A stretch of 6,835 nt of DNA from an uncultured Eubacteriales bacterium (lineage in GTDB: Bacteria > Bacillota > Clostridia > Oscillospirales > Ruminococcaceae), in NCBI GenBank assembly GCA_900318545.1, contig ONLC01000118.1:1-6835 (forward strand), in the 5' to 3' direction. Shown here in pieces: positions 1 to 5,719 of this stretch. A model generated the notes under the pieces. The model was not told the DNA's origin, ran no database searches, and saw only the letters and a list, made by a program, of their open reading frames with translations. The position numbers and the translations under genes were made by a program. The number at the start of each line of letters is the position of its first letter. Positions within the stretch are counted from its first letter, which is position 1.

Positions 1-1026
1 TACCTTGACATCGGAATAGTATTTGCTCACAAAATCGTCGGCTGAGGTTTCAAGATAACCGATGTCATTCAGTGCCGCTGCAAAGTATTCTACATTTTCC
101 CTAACTCTGTCGGGGTCCTCTTTTCTTGCATCATAGGACGGATATTCGTAAGACTTTATAAGATCGACTGCAAGCTCCTTATCCGTTATCTGTGAGTATT
201 TTCCGTTGATTATCAGATCAACTGTTCCCTCGGGGTCGCGGCTTATAAAGTCCTGTGCTTTGCGGTATGCACGAAGAAGTGCGGCGACCTTTTCGGGATC
301 TTCTTTCAGGACCTTGTTCGACGCATAGAGGAAGCAGCAGTATTTTCCCTCAAACTGAGGATCGGTCGAAAGATCAAATATTATTTTGGTCTTGCCTTCC
401 TTTGCGGAGACCGAGCCGAGCGGGTCCCACATACAAGCCACATCAATGTCGCCGTTATAGAGTGCTTCAAGCTCAAGATTACCGTCTGAATAGGGCAGGA
501 ATGTTACCTCCTTGTCCTCCTGTCTTGCAGAAATACCTGCATTTTCAAGCCATACGCTTGCGACCTGATGCGGAGTGCCGCCTATCTCATCAACACCGAG
601 CTTTTTGCCTTTAAGGTCCTCCGCGGTTTTAATATCGGAATCAGGAAGTACAACGAATTTGATGCATCCGAAATGCAGACCGTCAACAACGCTTACGCTG
701 ATACCCTGCTCCATTGACGGAAAGAACTGGAAATCCCCGTTTACTATCGGGATAGTACCGTTGTTAAGACCAATTTTGCGGGTCTCGGTATCCGCTGAAA
801 TAAGCTCGACATCGAAGCCCTCTTCTGCAAAATATCCCTTCTCATAGGCAACATAGATAGGCGCTCCGCAGAGTGCGCCGTCCTTGCCGGGAATCTGTAT
901 CTTGCCGTATTTATAAGACGCTTTTTCCTTGCTGCTGTCTGCACTTTTTCTTATTGCACAGGACGGAAGTGCTGCTGTTATTATTACCGTGCATATAACT
1001 GCACTGATTATTTTTTTGATATTCAT
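1..1026 (-). CDS. ABC transporter substrate-binding lipoprotein, NitT/TauT/SsuA-like (3' end cut by window edge)
   Basis: The frame is open for 342 codons from ATG 1026 to base 1 with no stop, so a few C-terminal residues are probably missing (family length is usually 320-350). The N-terminus is a lipoprotein signal: MNIKK, a hydrophobic stretch at residues 6-20, then the lipobox LPSC with the lipidated Cys at 23. It should therefore be anchored outside the membrane and deliver a ligand to an ABC permease. The core resembles the NMT1/SsuA/TauA type II periplasmic-binding fold. It has APIYVAYEKGYFAEEGF near residues 54-70, a NNGTIPIVNGDFQFF stretch near 88-102, and the hinge-like EDLKGKKLGVDEIGGTPHQ near 140. 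ATG 1026 is preferred over the in-frame ATG at 1032 because the AAAGGAG at 1040-1034 is 7 bases from the former and 1 base from the latter. It starts 2 bases after the stop of the cysteine synthase remnant, so the two were probably translationally coupled. That context suggests an organosulfur ligand such as a sulfonate, but the ligand cannot be read from sequence. No permease or ATPase gene is in the window. Confidence 0.85.
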   Translation of the reverse strand, partial: MNIKKIISAVICTVIITAALPSCAIRKSADSSKEKASYKYGKIQIPGKDGALCGAPIYVAYEKGYFAEEGFDVELISADTETRKIGLNNGTIPIVNGDFQFFPSMEQGISVSVVDGLHFGCIKFVVLPDSDIKTAEDLKGKKLGVDEIGGTPHQVASVWLENAGISARQEDKEVTFLPYSDGNLELEALYNGDIDVACMWDPLGSVSAKEGKTKIIFDLSTDPQFEGKYCCFLYASNKVLKEDPEKVAALLRAYRKAQDFISRDPEGTVDLIINGKYSQITDKELAVDLIKSYEYPSYDARKEDPDRVRENVEYFAAALNDIGYLETSADDFVSKYYSDVKV

Positions 1027-1028
1027 GA

Positions 1029-1310
1029 TCATTCTCCTTTGAATAAATTGGTAGAAAGATAGCGAAGTCCCGTATCCGGAAGGATCGCAACGATCGTCTT
1101 TCCGAAATTCTCTTTGCGCTGTGCGGCTTTTGTTGCCGCATACAGAATTGCTCCCGATGAAGCACCGATGAGTATCCCGTCAGTTTTGGCTGCCCTTCGT
1201 GCTGCTTGGTAGGCTTCTGCTGTTTCAACGCGAAAGCATTCATCATACGAATTTTTGTCAAGGTTGGAGGGTACGAATTCCTTCGGGATATTCTCAAAAG
1301 GGTGCACTCC
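1029..1310 (-). pseudogene. 3' part of a cysteine synthase (O-acetylserine sulfhydrylase family), 5' two thirds lost
   Basis: This piece codes for about 93 residues, compared with about 300-310 for full CysK/CysM proteins, which make cysteine from O-acetylserine and sulfide using PLP. GVHPFENIPKEFVPSNLD aligns without gaps to the family stretch of the form GxHxxxGIGAGFIPxxLD. However, the usual GIGAG loop reads NIPKE here. YDECFRVETAEAY, DGILIGASSGA and KTIVAILPDTGLRYLSTNLF follow at the expected distances. The serine-rich SSGA loop normally contacts the pyridine ring of PLP. The loop change suggests a divergent paralogue or different substrate rather than a canonical CysK, so no symbol is given. 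The stop codon lies 2 bases before the start of the solute-binding lipoprotein gene, a typical operon arrangement for sulfur assimilation. Confidence 0.85.
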
Positions 1311-2039
1311 TGCGATCTCCTCGGGCGAGGGGTCATGGCCGTTCTTATGAAGAAGCTGTGAGGAAGCCTTCTTAACCTTTGTTATTGTTTCCACCATGTG
1401 GACAGGTATACGTATAGTTCTTGCCTGATCTGCAATAGCTCTTGTGATAGCCTGTCTTATCCACCAGGTAGCGTAGGTCGAGAACTTGAAGCCCTTTGTA
1501 TAGTCAAACTTCTCAACAGCCTTGATAAGACCCATATTACCCTCCTGAATAAGGTCAAGGAAGGAAAGGCCTCTGCCGACATATCTCTTGGCGATAGATA
1601 CAACAAGTCTGAGGTTAGCCTCGGCAAGTCTTTTTCTTGCCTTCTTGGCCTCTGCCTCATTACCGCCCGACATTTTCTCTGCGAGCTGTATCTCCTCCTC
1701 AGAGGTCAGAAGCGGAACTCTTCCTATCTCCTTGAGGTAGATCTTAACAGGGTCGTCCATAGCGATGCCGTCAGTAGAGAGTGATATATCAACTCCGTCC
1801 TGATTCATCTCGTCATCGGGGTTCACATAGTCGAGGGTATCGTCAATAGTAAGGTCGTCTATGATCTCGATGTTGTTTGAGGCACAGGCAGCTGCACATT
1901 CCTCATAGAAGCTGTCCATCTGTTCAGCATCGCAGTCAAGCTTTTCAAGAGCATCAATGATCTCCTTGGTACTGATCTTTCCTGTCTGCTTGCCGTGCTG
2001 TATCAGGGTTTCCATTATTGTGGTTTTCTTATCAGCCAT
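1029..2039 (-). CDS. Chimeric ORF: primary sigma factor N-terminus (RpoD 1-243) joined in frame to cysteine synthase C-terminus (244-336)
   Basis: One uninterrupted 336-codon frame starts at ATG 2039. Residues 1-243 are housekeeping sigma-70. They comprise region 1.1 (about 1-75), region 1.2 (DDPVKIYLKEIGRVPLL, 95-111), region 2.1-2.2 (ANLRLVVSIAKRY and DLIQEGNMGLIKAVEKFD, 141-179), region 2.3-2.4 (FSTYATWWIRQAITRAI, 186-202) and the region 3.0 helix (HMVE, 214-217), running to HDPSPEEIA. From G244 the sequence is the C-terminal third of the CysK family: EFVPSNLD, the PLP-site loop IGASSGA (291-297) and PDTGLRYLST (321-330). Sigma region 4, which reads the -35 box, is gone. So is the part of the synthase that would carry the Schiff-base lysine and the TSGNTG-type loop. 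Such a protein could perhaps bind core polymerase but should not act as a normal sigma or as a synthase. Known families are either sigma or synthase; I know of no such fusion. An assembly chimera or a deletion is the likely explanation. Confidence 0.9.
   Translation of the reverse strand: MADKKTTIMETLIQHGKQTGKISTKEIIDALEKLDCDAEQMDSFYEECAAACASNNIEIIDDLTIDDTLDYVNPDDEMNQDGVDISLSTDGIAMDDPVKIYLKEIGRVPLLTSEEEIQLAEKMSGGNEAEAKKARKRLAEANLRLVVSIAKRYVGRGLSFLDLIQEGNMGLIKAVEKFDYTKGFKFSTYATWWIRQAITRAIADQARTIRIPVHMVETITKVKKASSQLLHKNGHDPSPEEIAGVHPFENIPKEFVPSNLDKNSYDECFRVETAEAYQAARRAAKTDGILIGASSGAILYAATKAAQRKENFGKTIVAILPDTGLRYLSTNLFKGE
1034..1040 (-). promoter_or_regulatory. Ribosome binding site of the solute-binding lipoprotein gene
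   Basis: AAAGGAG lies inside the last codons of the upstream frame (Lys-Gly-Glu-stop). It is 7 bases from ATG 1026 and only 1 base from ATG 1032, which decides the start. The site lying within the preceding reading frame implies translational coupling with the cysteine synthase gene. Confidence 0.8.
1306..1314 (-). other. Junction between rpoD and cysteine synthase sequence
   Basis: On the minus strand the codons GAG ATC GCA end recognisable sigma sequence (E-I-A, residues 241-243). The following GGA GTG CAC begin recognisable synthase sequence (G-V-H, 244-246). The bases GCAGGA could belong to either parent, since a KAG-type tripeptide is common just before the His in CysK relatives. A short shared sequence at the breakpoint is therefore possible but cannot be measured without the parents. 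No insertion sequence, inverted repeat or attachment-site-like repeat flanks the point. Confidence 0.8.
1311..2039 (-). pseudogene. rpoD: 5' part of rpoD (RNA polymerase primary sigma factor), 3' end lost
   Basis: This is the sigma portion of the chimeric frame, 243 residues. Full-length Clostridia and Bacilli housekeeping sigma factors are about 360-400 residues, so roughly 120-150 are missing. The residues that melt and read the -10 element are intact: Y189, W192 and W193 in region 2.3; Q196 and T199 in region 2.4; and H214 and E217 for the extended -10. The position 69 bases downstream of dnaG is the classical one for rpoD, which supports this piece being in its native place. A ribosome binding site AAAGGA lies at 2056-2051, with 11 bases to the ATG. 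The gene is normally essential, so an intact copy must exist in the cell or this copy must be misassembled. Confidence 0.88.
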
Positions 2040-2050
2040 GTTTTTTACTT

Positions 2051-2056
2051 TCCTTT
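2051..2056 (-). promoter_or_regulatory. Ribosome binding site of rpoD
   Basis: AAAGGA sits 11 bases before ATG 2039, in a purine-rich leader. This is slightly long spacing but the only candidate. No convincing promoter is seen in the 69-base dnaG-rpoD gap. A TATGAT hexamer at 2081-2076 lacks a -35 partner at suitable distance. Confidence 0.6.
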
Positions 2057-2079
2057 CGCTTTTTACTTATTCTCATCAT

Positions 2080-2101
2080 ACGCTCTGCAAATACAGAACG
2101 T
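2080..2101 (-). other. Hairpin in the dnaG-rpoD intergenic region
   Basis: The minus-strand RNA can form an 8-bp stem with one G-U pair, ACGUUCUG against CAGAGCGU, around a 6-base loop. It begins 7 bases after the dnaG stop. No U-tract follows on either strand, so it is not a standard intrinsic terminator. In E. coli the equivalent dnaG-rpoD junction is an mRNA processing site that lets the two genes be expressed at different levels. A similar role here is only inference. Confidence 0.45.
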
Positions 2102-2108
2102 GATATTA

Positions 2109-3890
2109 TCAACGCTTATTCTTTGCCCTCATTGAAATGACAGCGCTCATAAAGTCGTCATCATCATCACCTTCGGGGGTTTTCTTCTTATTATACTCAA
2201 GAAGCACATTAATATAATCATTAACGACAGTCTCGTCAATACCGAGCTTCTCGTATTTATCTATCATCTCGGTCAGCTTGCCCACCTCATCGGGGGAAAA
2301 CTCATCATTGAATGATGATACCGAGGAATCAAGATCAGCATTTATCTTTGTAATAAGGCTCTGATACAGCCTTTTGTTGAACTCCGTTACAAAGCTGTCC
2401 GCAGAGAGCCTTTCTGATATCCACCCACAGGCATCACGGTTTTTGTAAATGTAGTAGATAATGCCCTCTTCCGACCTTGCCTGCTTTTTATGACGCATAG
2501 CCTCAGGGTTTATGGGGTCACGGCGTTCATTCGTGCCTGTTACTATACGGTTCCACTCCCGCTTGTCTTCTGCTTTGACAGAACGTCGTTTCATTCCGTC
2601 AAGCTCGCTTTCTATCGAGGTGCGGTTAAGCCCTGTCTCCTTTTCAAGCCTTGCAAAGTAGAGCTCTCTCTGAGCAGGTGACGGCAGCTCCATAAGCACC
2701 TTACAGCTCTCCCTCAGGTACTCATACTTGCCCTCCTCGGAATCCATATCGACCTTAGACCTGCACTCATCGAGCCGATACGTTACCGCATCCTTGGACT
2801 CCCGTATAAGGTGATTGAAGTGATCGACTCCGAACTTGTTTATGTACTCATCGGGGTCTTTAGCGCCCTCCATATGCAGGACAGTTGTTTTAAGCCCTGT
2901 TTCCGAGATAAGCTTTATAGCTCTCTTAGTCGCCTTCTGCCCTGCCTCATCGGAGTCATAGCAGATAACCACGCTGTCGGCATAGTTTGAAATTATCTTC
3001 ACCTGCTGGGGTGTAAGTGCGGTTCCGCATGAGGCAACTGCATTCTCAAAGCCTGCCTGATTGAGTGAGATAACGTCAAGGTTGCCCTCGCAAAGAAGTA
3101 TCTGCCTGTTTTTTACGCAGGCATTCTTTGCGAAGTTCATCGAGAACAGATAGCGGTCTTTATTATAAACAGGAGTTTCCCTCGAATTGAGGTACTTTCT
3201 CTTATCATCATTACTGAGGGCACGCCCTCCGAAGCCCACTATATGCCCCGACAGATCATAAAACGGAAACATAGCCCTGTTCACAAAGAAATCAAAGGGC
3301 TTTTTGGAATTATCCTTCGACTGCGATATGAGTGAGCCCTGCAAAAGCTCCTCCTCGGAGTAGCCCTCTGACATCATATACCGTTTAAGAGCCGACCAGC
3401 TGTTCGGAGCAAAGCCCATTCTGTATTTCTTTATCGTTTCCTGAGAAAGCCTTCTCACCCTCATAAGGTAGTAAAGGCAGGCTTTGCCCTCAGGCGATTT
3501 AAGCTGCTCAAAAAAGAACTTAGCAGCAGTTCTGTTCATTTCATAAAGGCGTTTTCTTGTGTCCTGCCGCTGTCCGCCGAAGAATGTATCCTCGGGCATC
3601 GGTACACCGCCTCTCTCAGCCAGGAACCTTACCGCTTCCATATAATCAAGGTTATTGTATTTCATCGTGAAGGTTATCACATCACCGCCTGCATTGCAGC
3701 CGAAGCAGTGGAAGTACTCCTTATCGGGGTGAATATAACACGATGGTGTCTTCTCATTATGAAAAGGACAAAGGCAGACAAAATCTCTGCCCGAACGCCT
3801 CAAGCTCACATAGCTGCCCATTACCTCTTCAATAGGATTCGCAGCTTTAAGACGCTCTATAAAATCAACGGGTAACGGCAGTTTCGTCAC
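2109..3890 (-). CDS. dnaG: DNA primase DnaG
   Basis: This 593-residue protein is the usual size for bacterial primase, which makes the RNA primers for replication with the DnaB helicase. The N-terminal CHC2 zinc finger has ligands C41, H44, C62 and C65 (CPFH ... CFGC). The catalytic core carries GFGGR at 219-223 and KYLNSRETP near 232-240. The TOPRIM domain has E268 in EGNLDVISL and the metal-binding pair D311/D313 in YDSDEAGQKA. EGN replaces the more common EGY. The C-terminal part (about 474-590) is the helicase-interaction region, less conserved as expected, with a DDDDD run at 575-579. The start is GTG 3890: an in-frame TGA at 3899-3897 rules out anything further upstream, and LPVDFIERLKAANPIEEV matches normal primase N-termini. 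It lies 17 bases after dgt and 69 bases before rpoD, presumably in one operon. Confidence 0.97.
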   Translation of the reverse strand: MTKLPLPVDFIERLKAANPIEEVMGSYVSLRRSGRDFVCLCPFHNEKTPSCYIHPDKEYFHCFGCNAGGDVITFTMKYNNLDYMEAVRFLAERGGVPMPEDTFFGGQRQDTRKRLYEMNRTAAKFFFEQLKSPEGKACLYYLMRVRRLSQETIKKYRMGFAPNSWSALKRYMMSEGYSEEELLQGSLISQSKDNSKKPFDFFVNRAMFPFYDLSGHIVGFGGRALSNDDKRKYLNSRETPVYNKDRYLFSMNFAKNACVKNRQILLCEGNLDVISLNQAGFENAVASCGTALTPQQVKIISNYADSVVICYDSDEAGQKATKRAIKLISETGLKTTVLHMEGAKDPDEYINKFGVDHFNHLIRESKDAVTYRLDECRSKVDMDSEEGKYEYLRESCKVLMELPSPAQRELYFARLEKETGLNRTSIESELDGMKRRSVKAEDKREWNRIVTGTNERRDPINPEAMRHKKQARSEEGIIYYIYKNRDACGWISERLSADSFVTEFNKRLYQSLITKINADLDSSVSSFNDEFSPDEVGKLTEMIDKYEKLGIDETVVNDYINVLLEYNKKKTPEGDDDDDFMSAVISMRAKNKR

Positions 3891-3891
3891 A

Positions 3892-3897
3892 CCCTTT
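3892..3897 (-). promoter_or_regulatory. Unusually placed ribosome binding site of dnaG
   Basis: AAAGGG ends 1 base before the GTG start codon at 3890, too close for ordinary initiation. An AAGG at 3909-3906 is 15 bases away, too far. The only other nearby in-frame candidate is CTG 3881, 10 bases from AAAGGG. The start is therefore either weak by design, coupled to translation of dgt 17 bases upstream, or at the CTG. Confidence 0.45.
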
Positions 3898-3907
3898 CAT
3901 TTCTGCC

Positions 3908-4903
3908 TTAAAGATACTCCCAGCTTTTCGGAATAAACAAAGACTTAAAGGTCTCAACGGCAAAGCCGTCTGTCATTCCTGCGATATAATCGCACACTGC
4001 CTTGTCCGCACCAAAGCGGTAGGCAAGGTCTAAATACTCAGCAGGGAGCTGTTCTATATTGTCGATGTAATGCTCGTAAAGCTTCATTATCATATCTCTG
4101 GCCTTGGTCTCCTCGGACTTGCACACGGGATTAAAATAAACGCTCTCGAACATAAATCTATGAAGCCCGTCAAAAGCCGCCCTTATCTCGGGGGACATTC
4201 CTATCTCCTGCGAGCCGTGGGCTATAACGTCTTTAACAAGTGTAGTTATCCTCTCAGACTTTGATGAGCCAAGCACCTCTCTGAGGTCCTTCGGAATATC
4301 GTTCTCGGTCAGTATGCCTGCCCTGACAGAATCATCAATATCGTGATTTATGTAGGCAATCACATCGGCAGTCCTGACAACACAGCCCTCACGGGTATCG
4401 GCTTTCATATTCGTATGCTTGAGTATACCGTCACGGACCTCCCAAGTGAGGTTCAGCCCCTTACCGTCCTTCTCTATCAGATCGACCACCCGAAGGCTCT
4501 GCTCATAGTGATGAAAGCCGTCGGGAGCAAGCTCGTTGAGCGTTCTCTCCCCTGCATGACCGAAGGGCGTGTGCCCGAGATCATGCCCCAGTGCTATTGC
4601 CTCGGTCAGATCCTCATTGAGCCTTAAAGCCCTTGCGATAGTTCTCGCTATCTGGCTGACCTCAAGGGTATGAGTAAGCCTTGTTCTGTAGTGGTCTCCC
4701 GCAGGCGACAAAAACACCTGAGTTTTATGCTTCAGCCTGCGAAACGCATTACAATGCAGTATCCTGTCACGGTCACGCTGAAAATCGGTTCTAAGCTCGT
4801 CCTTTTCCTCAGCTCTTTCTCTGCCCTTTGTATTCACGCTAAGGCAGGCATTCTCGCAGAGGATATACTTTTCGGTCTGTTCAGTGATCTCTCTGACCAG
4901 CAT
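3908..4903 (-). CDS. dgt: Deoxyguanosinetriphosphate triphosphohydrolase-like protein (HD-domain dNTPase)
   Basis: The 331-residue protein belongs to the shorter Dgt-like branch found in Gram-positives; these enzymes split dNTPs into deoxynucleoside and triphosphate and so tune nucleotide pools. The HD metal site is clear: RLTHTLEVSQIART gives H78, GHDLGHTPFGH gives H107, D108, H111 and H116, and ADVIAYINHDIDD (179-191) supplies the later Asp. The N-terminal DFQRDRDRILHCNAFRRLKHKTQVF (40-64) is typical of the family. ATG 4903 is supported by a perfect AAGGAGG 7 bases upstream. It is the first gene of the dgt-dnaG-rpoD series, an arrangement familiar from Clostridia, and fits dNTP control next to priming of replication. 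Substrate preference (dGTP versus all dNTPs) cannot be told from sequence. Confidence 0.93.
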   Translation of the reverse strand: MLVREITEQTEKYILCENACLSVNTKGRERAEEKDELRTDFQRDRDRILHCNAFRRLKHKTQVFLSPAGDHYRTRLTHTLEVSQIARTIARALRLNEDLTEAIALGHDLGHTPFGHAGERTLNELAPDGFHHYEQSLRVVDLIEKDGKGLNLTWEVRDGILKHTNMKADTREGCVVRTADVIAYINHDIDDSVRAGILTENDIPKDLREVLGSSKSERITTLVKDVIAHGSQEIGMSPEIRAAFDGLHRFMFESVYFNPVCKSEETKARDMIMKLYEHYIDNIEQLPAEYLDLAYRFGADKAVCDYIAGMTDGFAVETFKSLFIPKSWEYL

Positions 4904-4910
4904 CAGAGCA

Positions 4911-4917
4911 CCTCCTT
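4911..4917 (-). promoter_or_regulatory. Ribosome binding site of dgt
   Basis: A consensus AAGGAGG sits 7 bases before ATG 4903. It is the strongest such site in the window and suggests that translation of the cluster is initiated efficiently at dgt. Confidence 0.85.
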
Positions 4918-4946
4918 CGGGAGCATAGGCATAATTTGTGCATCAC

Positions 4947-4974
4947 TGTATATATATACTCAAAAATCCTTTAA
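4947..4974 (-). promoter_or_regulatory. Candidate promoter for dgt-dnaG-rpoD
   Basis: In the 114-base gap between yigZ and dgt, the minus strand has TTAAAG (4974-4969), a 16-base spacer and TATACA (4952-4947), about 43 bases before the dgt ATG. The region is AT-rich and includes TATATATATA. The -35 match is only moderate and AT-rich DNA gives chance hits, so this is a suggestion. No clear terminator separates yigZ from dgt, so read-through is also possible. Confidence 0.3.
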
Positions 4975-5017
4975 TTCTCCTCTTTTTCGCAGAAGCATTT
5001 TTCAACTTTGTATATTT

Positions 5018-5647
5018 TTACAATTTTTCACCGAAATCAGCTATCAATCCTGTTGTTTCTGACAATTCAATGCTGCCGTTTGACGCATCAACAAGCTTAG
5101 CCTTCAAGTCCTCTGCATACACCTTTCTGACAAGGAGCGATATGTTCACCCTGTCGGCAAAGTCCTCACGCTCCGTAATGACCTTATAGCTCGGCAGCAG
5201 GTAGCTGACCTTTCCGTAAAGAGTATAGTCTACAGAAAACTCCAGTCGTGAGCAGTCTGACATATACATTTTCCGTGCAGAGGATACCGCCTCGGCACAG
5301 GCCTGAGAATAGGCTCTCACAAGGCCGTTTGCACCTAAGAGTATACCTCCGAAATAACGGGTGACTACCACGCATACATCTGAAAGCCCCTGCTTTCTGA
5401 GTACATCAAGCACCGGCATTCCGCCCGTTCCCTGAGGCTCACCGTCATCGGAATAGCGTGTTATGTTACCCTCACGGACTATATAGGCATAAACATTGTG
5501 CCTCGCCTTGCGGTTTTCAGACTTTATACGCTCAACAAAGGCAGCAGCCTCGTCACCGGTTTTCACGGGTGCTATATGTCCTATAAACTCCGAGCGTTTT
5601 TCCTCATACCTGCCCTCTGCCTCAGCATATACGGTGATGTAATCCAT
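5018..5647 (-). CDS. yigZ: YigZ/IMPACT family protein (UPF0029)
   Basis: The 209-residue protein has the two-domain layout of the family. The N-terminal UPF0029/IMPACT domain has EKRSEFIGHIAPV (16-28), KARHNVYAYIV (47-57), YSDDGEPQGTGGMPVL (65-80) and RYFGGILLGANGLVRAY (97-113). A smaller DUF1949-type C-terminal domain (about 137-205) follows. Length is normal for bacterial YigZ (about 200-215). Its biochemical role is poorly defined; eukaryotic IMPACT regulates the Gcn2 kinase, but that does not transfer to bacteria. ATG 5647 is chosen over the ATG at 5683 because AAGGGGG at 5660-5654 is 6 bases upstream and family members start with MxYxTV-like sequence. The longer version would also have to be translated through the terminator hairpin. 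The gene is cytosolic and sits between the symporter and dgt. Confidence 0.93.
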   Translation of the reverse strand: MDYITVYAEAEGRYEEKRSEFIGHIAPVKTGDEAAAFVERIKSENRKARHNVYAYIVREGNITRYSDDGEPQGTGGMPVLDVLRKQGLSDVCVVVTRYFGGILLGANGLVRAYSQACAEAVSSARKMYMSDCSRLEFSVDYTLYGKVSYLLPSYKVITEREDFADRVNISLLVRKVYAEDLKAKLVDASNGSIELSETTGLIADFGEKL

Positions 5648-5653
5648 AGTGTG

Positions 5654-5660
5654 CCCCCTT
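5654..5660 (-). promoter_or_regulatory. Ribosome binding site of yigZ, abutting a terminator
   Basis: AAGGGGG is 6 bases from ATG 5647 and fixes the start there. Only 6 bases separate it from the terminator U-tract upstream, leaving no room for a promoter between them. Confidence 0.7.
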
Positions 5661-5666
5661 CTGTGC

Positions 5667-5697
5667 AAAACAGACCCAGACACTCTGTCTGAGTCTG
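5667..5697 (-). terminator. Intrinsic terminator after the sodium:solute symporter gene
   Basis: On the minus strand CAGACTCAGACA (5697-5686) and TGTCTGGGTCTG (5682-5671) pair over 12 bp with one G-U wobble and a GAG loop. TTTT (5670-5667) follows. The stem begins 22 bases after the symporter stop codon. The U-tract is short (four), so termination may be incomplete. On the plus strand no T-run follows, so it acts in one direction. Confidence 0.75.
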
Positions 5698-5719
5698 CTG
5701 TGATTATTGATAGGTATGT

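Noticed and set aside
255..614. 119-codon plus-strand frame opposite the lipoprotein gene
   Set aside because: It is a shadow frame rich in Pro, Arg and Ser, opposite a clear binding-protein coding sequence.
1030..1032. Alternative ATG start of the lipoprotein overlapping the upstream stop (ATGA)
   Set aside because: It lies only 1 base from the ribosome binding site, while ATG 1026 has ideal 7-base spacing.
911..1336. 141-codon minus-strand frame crossing the rpoD/cysK junction and the lipoprotein start
   Set aside because: It is a frame-shifted shadow of the synthase remnant and lipoprotein signal sequence, low in complexity and with no ribosome binding site or family resemblance.
1398..1784. 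128-codon plus-strand frame opposite rpoD
   Set aside because: It lies wholly antisense to well-recognised sigma region 1.2-3 coding sequence and has no ribosome binding site or domain-like pattern.
2154..2168. Trinucleotide run coding for five Asp in dnaG
   Set aside because: It is a short run of mixed GAT/GAC codons in the poorly conserved C-terminus, not a notable repeat.
3898..3900. ATG just upstream of dnaG
   Set aside because: It is out of frame with primase and opens no meaningful frame.
4983..5030. Short AT-rich stem TTGTA/TACAA at the end of yigZ as a terminator
   Set aside because: The stem is only 5 A-U-rich base pairs overlapping the stop codon, with no U-tract on the coding strand. 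The adjacent A-rich runs form a mirror-like, not inverted, repeat.
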